From the NCBI RefSeq assembly GCF_041260155.1, contig NW_027248277.1:6631910-6695909 (forward strand): a stretch of 64,000 nucleotides of DNA. Reading direction: 5' to 3'. The notes beneath the pieces were generated by a model. It was given only the letters and a program-made list of their open reading frames with translations. It ran no database searches and had not been told where the DNA came from. Below, one piece after another: positions 59,406 to 64,000 of the stretch. The DNA comes from Ptychodera flava. Lineage: Eukaryota; Hemichordata; Enteropneusta; Ptychoderidae. Both the position numbers and the translations under genes were made by a program. Every line of letters starts with the position of its first letter. Positions within the stretch are counted from its first letter, which is position 1.

Positions 59406-60799
59406 TGTCTATTTTGTCGTTGCAATTGAGGAATTGACCCCTATGTAATCAGAAAAGCAACTCCACACATTATTCATATCTTAATTATTTGCATTTAGTG
59501 TGTTTTGTGTATTTGAAAGTGTATTTTACATTTCGTTGTTTTGTGTATAGAACTGATCGGCCACGGCAAGACACAGCTGTAATCTCCGTGTCAGTGCATT
59601 CTGCACTAGTACAGTTGATCAGCGAAACGGCCTCTGAGAAATTGGGTTCGCCAGTTTGGCGAAGAGGGGCTCAAAACATCGCCAATCCGACGTTTTATTC
59701 GCCATTTGACTGTCTAGCAAGCGGCAGCGGAAACACTGACATGGTATTGAGCTAATTCCTTTCAGCACTTGAAGACGAAAGGAGGGTCTCCTTTGCCTCC
59801 GTTGGAACTTCAACTGACAATCTTGCTATCATAAACAAAAAAATTAGTTTTTTTGCAGTTTATCAAAGATAGGATGGTTTAACACCCATCTAAGTTCGCA
59901 TTGCTTTCAACAAAACCCTGTTGTTACAGGTTATATTATTTTTAAATATGGTTTATATCATAGTATGGTCAAATATTCCTTCAGCTGAGTGACATAAATT
60001 TGGTAGGACAATGAGATAATGTAAAAAATACCGCAATTATACGGTGTCGCTCACATTTTATCAGAATTGGTACATATTACCAGTATGGGTACCAAAGATC
60101 AACCAGAAAAACAAAAATGACAAAAGCAAATAAGGTCTGCAACTTAGGTACTGGAGGTCATCTTTAGGAACATGCATATCAACTTCTATGGCAATGGGAC
60201 AAGCAGATCCTACATACATAAGCAAATGTCAACAAAAAATTAGCCAGAGAAGCTTGATAAAAAGAAAGGTGGGAGAGTGGGGAAAAAAGAGTAACGGTAC
60301 ATGTAGGAAAAAATATAAAAGGGATCTTTTAAAAAGGAATGCTACCTCATCAATCTTCTATCCCCTACCCCCTCCTGAATATCAAATGTTCCACCCCTTG
60401 ATCATGTTTACATAAGACCAGCTGGCAGTATATTTACAACTTTGCGGATGTTTTAATTAATACTATGAGTGCTATCATTCAAATGTAAACAGCACTTAAA
60501 TCAGTTACAGATAGTGAAATTCCTTCCACTGTGGGGGGGGGGGAATTATGACATCTGGAATTATCCTGGATCCAAATTGTTCATCAGTTCTTGTGTGTCT
60601 TACACGCGCAAGTTGCAAAAATTGATTCTAAATGAAAAAATTTACCTCAGCTCTGTTTTCAGGATCAAATTTTACGACAAATTGATATTAAACAAGACAA
60701 AATTATGTTCACAGCTTCGAAACTGTCTCACAACAAATCCTTGGTTGGTGTACCGGTAGGTCATTTAAGGTCACAAAAGAAAATTACCTAAAATATAAA

Positions 60800-61650
60800 T
60801 ATTTGGGGGTTTCACAACACTTTGAGCAGAAAATTTATCTAATAACATCCCTCGGGACTTTTGTACCAAATTACAAAGCTATCAGACAAGTAATTTTGAG
60901 AACAAGTTTTCTTGACCATATGACAAAATTGTCTTAAAAATACAAATTTGTATATTTCACGACAATTTCCACATATCTAACTATTGTCATCCCTGGACAT
61001 TTGTACACCAGATGTAAAAGCCATCTGTCAAGGGGCTTAAAAATGAAAATATTTTTTACGATTTTTTGACCAAAAATAACAAAATTGCCCCAAAACAGTT
61101 ATATTTCCAATTTTGTCGTAATTTCAACAATTAGAAGGGTAACACCCTTGCAAACATCCAATCCAAATTTGAGAGCAATTGGGCTAGCGGTTTCAGAGAA
61201 GAAGAAATTTTACTTAAAATGAGAAAAATAACCAAAAAATTCAGCAAAAATATAAAATTCAAGATATCTTCACGATATTCATCAAACTGATTTGGATCAA
61301 CCTTAGTAACCTGTATACCAAATATCAGAGCTATCAGATTAGTTATTCTTGAATAAAAAAAATTTTGACCAAAAATTCGGAAAATTGCCCCAAAATTACA
61401 AATATAAATATTTCAATTCAATTTGTATACACTTGACTGATGTCATCCTGAGGAACATGTATACCAACTTTCAGAGCAATCATATGAATGGTTTCAGAGT
61501 TAAACATTTTTTTACTAAAAACTGAAAAAATTACCTGAAAAATAGGAACATGCAAATTTCATCCTAAATTTTACACACCTGCATTAGAATATCTAAAGGA
61601 ACCTGCACACCAAGTTTCAACCCTATCTGACCAACGGTTACAGAGTTTTA
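60800..61650. repeat. 150-bp periodic repeat array, about six units
   Basis: An ACCAAATTTCAGAGCAATC-type motif recurs at about 60858, 61005, 61163, 61315, 61458 and 61607. Each is followed by a GACCAAAAATxxxAAAATTGCC block and an AAATTTCA block. The units are diverged, so the array is old. It leads directly into a CATA-tract member. Confidence 0.75.
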
Positions 61651-61952
61651 GCAATTTGCACGGTTTTTCCTTTTTCCCCCTCATTTGCATATTTTTGACA
61701 CTGACAAGTTCATTTGAACAAATTCACATCTCCACCCCTAGGTGCACCTGTACACCAAATACTAAGACAGTAGGTTCTGCCGTTTAGCTGTTTTTGATGT
61801 GGACGGACATACATACATACATACATACATACATACATACATACATACATACATACATACATACATACATACAGACATGCAAATGGGATGCAAATGAACT
61901 GATTCAGCTTATACGATTACCTCACATTGTATACCAAATGTGAGCTAAAAAG
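61650..61952. repeat. CATA-tract repeat family, member 5
   Basis: It shows CTGACAAGTTCATTTGAAC, CACCTGTACACCAAATACT, a long CATA run at 61805-61874 and a final AAATGTGAGCTAAAAA. Confidence 0.8.
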
Positions 61953-62102
61953 GAAACACATCCCAAATATGAAGTTTATCCCAGTAAGTATCTTTGTTGT
62001 CTTAACGTAATATAGTGACTGAATCCTGGAAGTAATAGCATATTACAGTTTGAATGAAAATTACACAATTGACATAAAAAGAATTTTGTAAAGATGTTAG
62101 AC

Positions 62103-62240
62103 CTGATGTTGGGGACTCTAACAACGTTTCTGGGTCCAAATCCACTGTCTCTGTTGGGATTTGTGGCCTCACTGCTTCAACATCTGTACATTCACGCATT
62201 TCAGGCATAGATTGCGTTGCAATTTCCATAACTTCTGAAC
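62103..62240 (-). CDS. N-terminal exon of a receptor of this family
   Basis: This is a 138-nt exon with acceptor CTTTCCATAG and donor TCAG|GTCTAA, phase 1 at both ends. It encodes 46 acidic residues, beginning SEVMEIATQSMPEMRECTDV and ending DPETLLESPTS. A remnant of the same exon with its donor is at 41924-41954, which supports it. It probably belongs to gene C or to another member upstream. No known fold; it looks like a disordered acidic linker. Confidence 0.6.
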
Positions 62241-64000
62241 CTATGGAAAGAAAGACGATGGATACTAACAACAATAACTTGCTGATTCTTGGAAGATACA
62301 CACTTCTAATGTACTGGTACATAAGATATTGTGAGTTTTTTAGGAGGATTATTTGAGAAAGAAGTCATCGGGAATATCATAGCCCCTGAAAGAACAAAAC
62401 ACATACGAATCCACATACCGGTAGAGACAGACTGACAGATGGACAGACAGACAGAGAAACAGTGAACACTGAACAGCTTCTACCTTTATTGCTTCTGTTG
62501 CAACAGCAACTGGAAGCTGCACATGGGAAAACTAACCTAAAAGCTTTATTTACTCATCATTTTAAATGGATCTAATTTGTGTGATCCCTAGTTATTATGC
62601 ATACCGGTATGAATGCATTCAGTTCTGATTGTTTTCAACAAAGCCATGTTGTTTTGGTATTATCATGTTCGAGTATTGACAATATAAAAGCATGTTAAAA
62701 TTATATTTTCTAACTGACTGACATAATACATTCAAGATAAATGTGAGAGGCAGATAGACAAACACACACACATACATACATAACATCTTGAAACTTGTAA
62801 TGTCTTCCAGTGAGTTGTAATTTTTAGACAAGCCTTTGCAAACATTCTACCATTCACACTGCACTGTCTACAAGTAAACAAGAACAGGTTGTAACTGTCT
62901 GGCATAATAGTTGTGTCTTGCGCACAACATCTGTTGTCTCTCAGTGTACACAAAAACTGGCTGCCGCTCTTCATTCCGTCAACATTCCAGAGCAATCGAA
63001 ATTGGGAAAGATTGAAAGCAGAGGAGAGATTTTAATTCTTACGACTGCAATAATGTATCGCACCATTAAAAGTTCTTGATGTGCAAATACATTTGAAAGC
63101 TAGCATCTTTTCTCACAGTGTTCACTGAGATATTGAGGATTTGTTGAATGTTTTGACAACTTATTCATATAGTTTATGAATAAAGCCAGTTTACACAAAT
63201 ATATCAATACTTATGCGTATGGCGAAATGGCAGTAAAGCCTGACAATGTAATGTTTTTCCTATCATTCATAAAGTGCTGGGCATGGGTATATGATAAATT
63301 AGTTATTACCCAAGGAACTTTAAATAAAATTCTTTGTTTGCCATCCGCGTTCTGGTAGATTTTCAGGGAAAATTAAGAAAACAAACACAATGATAACACT
63401 GTTACAAATAAAATATTATTTAAAAGAAACCAAACTGAAAATGAGCTTATCGTAATAAATCTGTGTTTCTGTTTGTGTGTGTTTTTTTTGCCTGGCTGGC
63501 TGGTAGGTTTACAAAAATTCAAAGACGGCAAACAAAGAAATTTCTTTAAATGGCCCAATATCGCCTGTTCCTTGCTTTGTGTCAGCATTTGTGCCGTTTG
63601 TGCTGCATCAGACACTTGACTTAGTCATGTGTCTGACATGGCATAATTGACTCTCATGCCAATATGGCAATGATCCCTAGGATCATGCATACCAAATCTG
63701 AAGACACCCAACTAGAGTTGCCTCTGAGTACATGCATACCAAATGTCAAAGTGATTAAAATAGTTAATTCAGAGAATGAAAAATAATGCCCACAAACACA
63801 AATACTAAATTCTCTAATTTATTTTTAACAAGTCATGGTTGATGACTCATTCCCCCTGTTTACTGGGTACTTTGATTATTGGTCCTTTGAGAGGATAGAG
63901 TCCTGTTGGTTAATTGGGTCTGTGATTAAAGATGAGTTCCATGCTGGTGACAATGAAAAACCAATATGGACTGCCACGAAAACGTTAAAATGATGTGGGC
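62241..64000. other. Right-edge non-coding sequence
   Basis: No exon was recognised. A short ACAGAC/GACAGA repeat lies near 62430-62455, and a single diverged unit of the 150-bp family (CATGCATACCAAAT twice) lies at about 63680-63760. The rest is AT-rich and unassigned. Confidence 0.5.

Larger units (their letters stand above)
54932..62102. other. Upstream region of gene C: repeats and mini-exons
   Basis: This contains the candidate mini-exons at 56991, 57538, 57667 and 58518, a direct duplication of about 0.7 kb, three members of the CATA-tract family, blocks of the 150-bp repeat, a hAT-like fragment at 58683 and a minisatellite at 59245. From 59420 to 60040 I see nothing I can name. Confidence 0.55.

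Noticed and set aside
59489-59755. An 88-codon frame in a more GC-rich patch
   Set aside because: No domain, splice signal or paralogue was seen; it is probably chance.
60800-61650. A CRISPR-like array
   Set aside because: Units are about 150 bp, diverged along their whole length and lack short exact repeats with unique spacers; the genome is animal.

Overview
This is an AT-rich stretch of an animal nuclear genome. It has spliced genes with GT-AG introns, long intergenic spaces full of repeats, and microsatellites of TA, CA and CATA type. The gene content is an expanded family of NLR-type innate immune receptors with ribonuclease-inhibitor-like LRRs, NACHT parts and N-terminal GT4-like glycosyltransferase domains. 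That suggests a marine invertebrate, with hemichordate, cephalochordate, echinoderm or cnidarian all possible. The species cannot be fixed from the sequence alone.

All recognisable host genes lie on the minus strand, head to tail. Gene A (from 1791, running off the left edge) has an intact GT-B glycosyltransferase-like exon followed by a Ser/Pro/Gln-rich linker exon. Gene B (about 29086 down to 12000) looks like one 17-kb gene: a glycosyltransferase-like exon, two short linker exons, a coiled-coil plus TRADD-N-like exon, and a 4-kb exon with the helical end of a NACHT module and about 20 LRRs. Every splice junction in this model is phase 1, so the reading frame carries through. Gene B is damaged by a SINE inside its first coding exon and by two small frameshifts. 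Gene C (54931 to 52019, with possible upstream mini-exons as far as 62240) is a NACHT-LRR gene that keeps its P-loop and Walker B motifs but has many frameshifts and is a pseudogene.

Genes A and B and their upstream flanks come from a segmental duplication: about 0.13-9 kb matches about 26.4-41.7 kb. Differences between the copies date later insertions. Copy 2 gained the SINE, a 146-bp palindromic element and a young Ty3/gypsy LTR element (34319-39226), and copy 1 keeps the empty sites. Copy 1 has a roughly 550-bp inverted-repeat element that copy 2 lacks.

The rest is mobile and repetitive DNA. A pogo/Tigger-like transposase lies antisense in the long gene B intron. There are many foldback (palindromic) elements, including a near-identical 481-bp pair, tRNA-derived SINE-like repeats, a 150-bp periodic array, a dispersed family with a CATA tract, and degenerate hammerhead-like motifs beside TA tracts. 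No tRNA, rRNA or CRISPR was found. The most interesting point is the combined glycosyltransferase-linker-coiled coil-TRADD-N-LRR receptor and its tandem, modular evolution.
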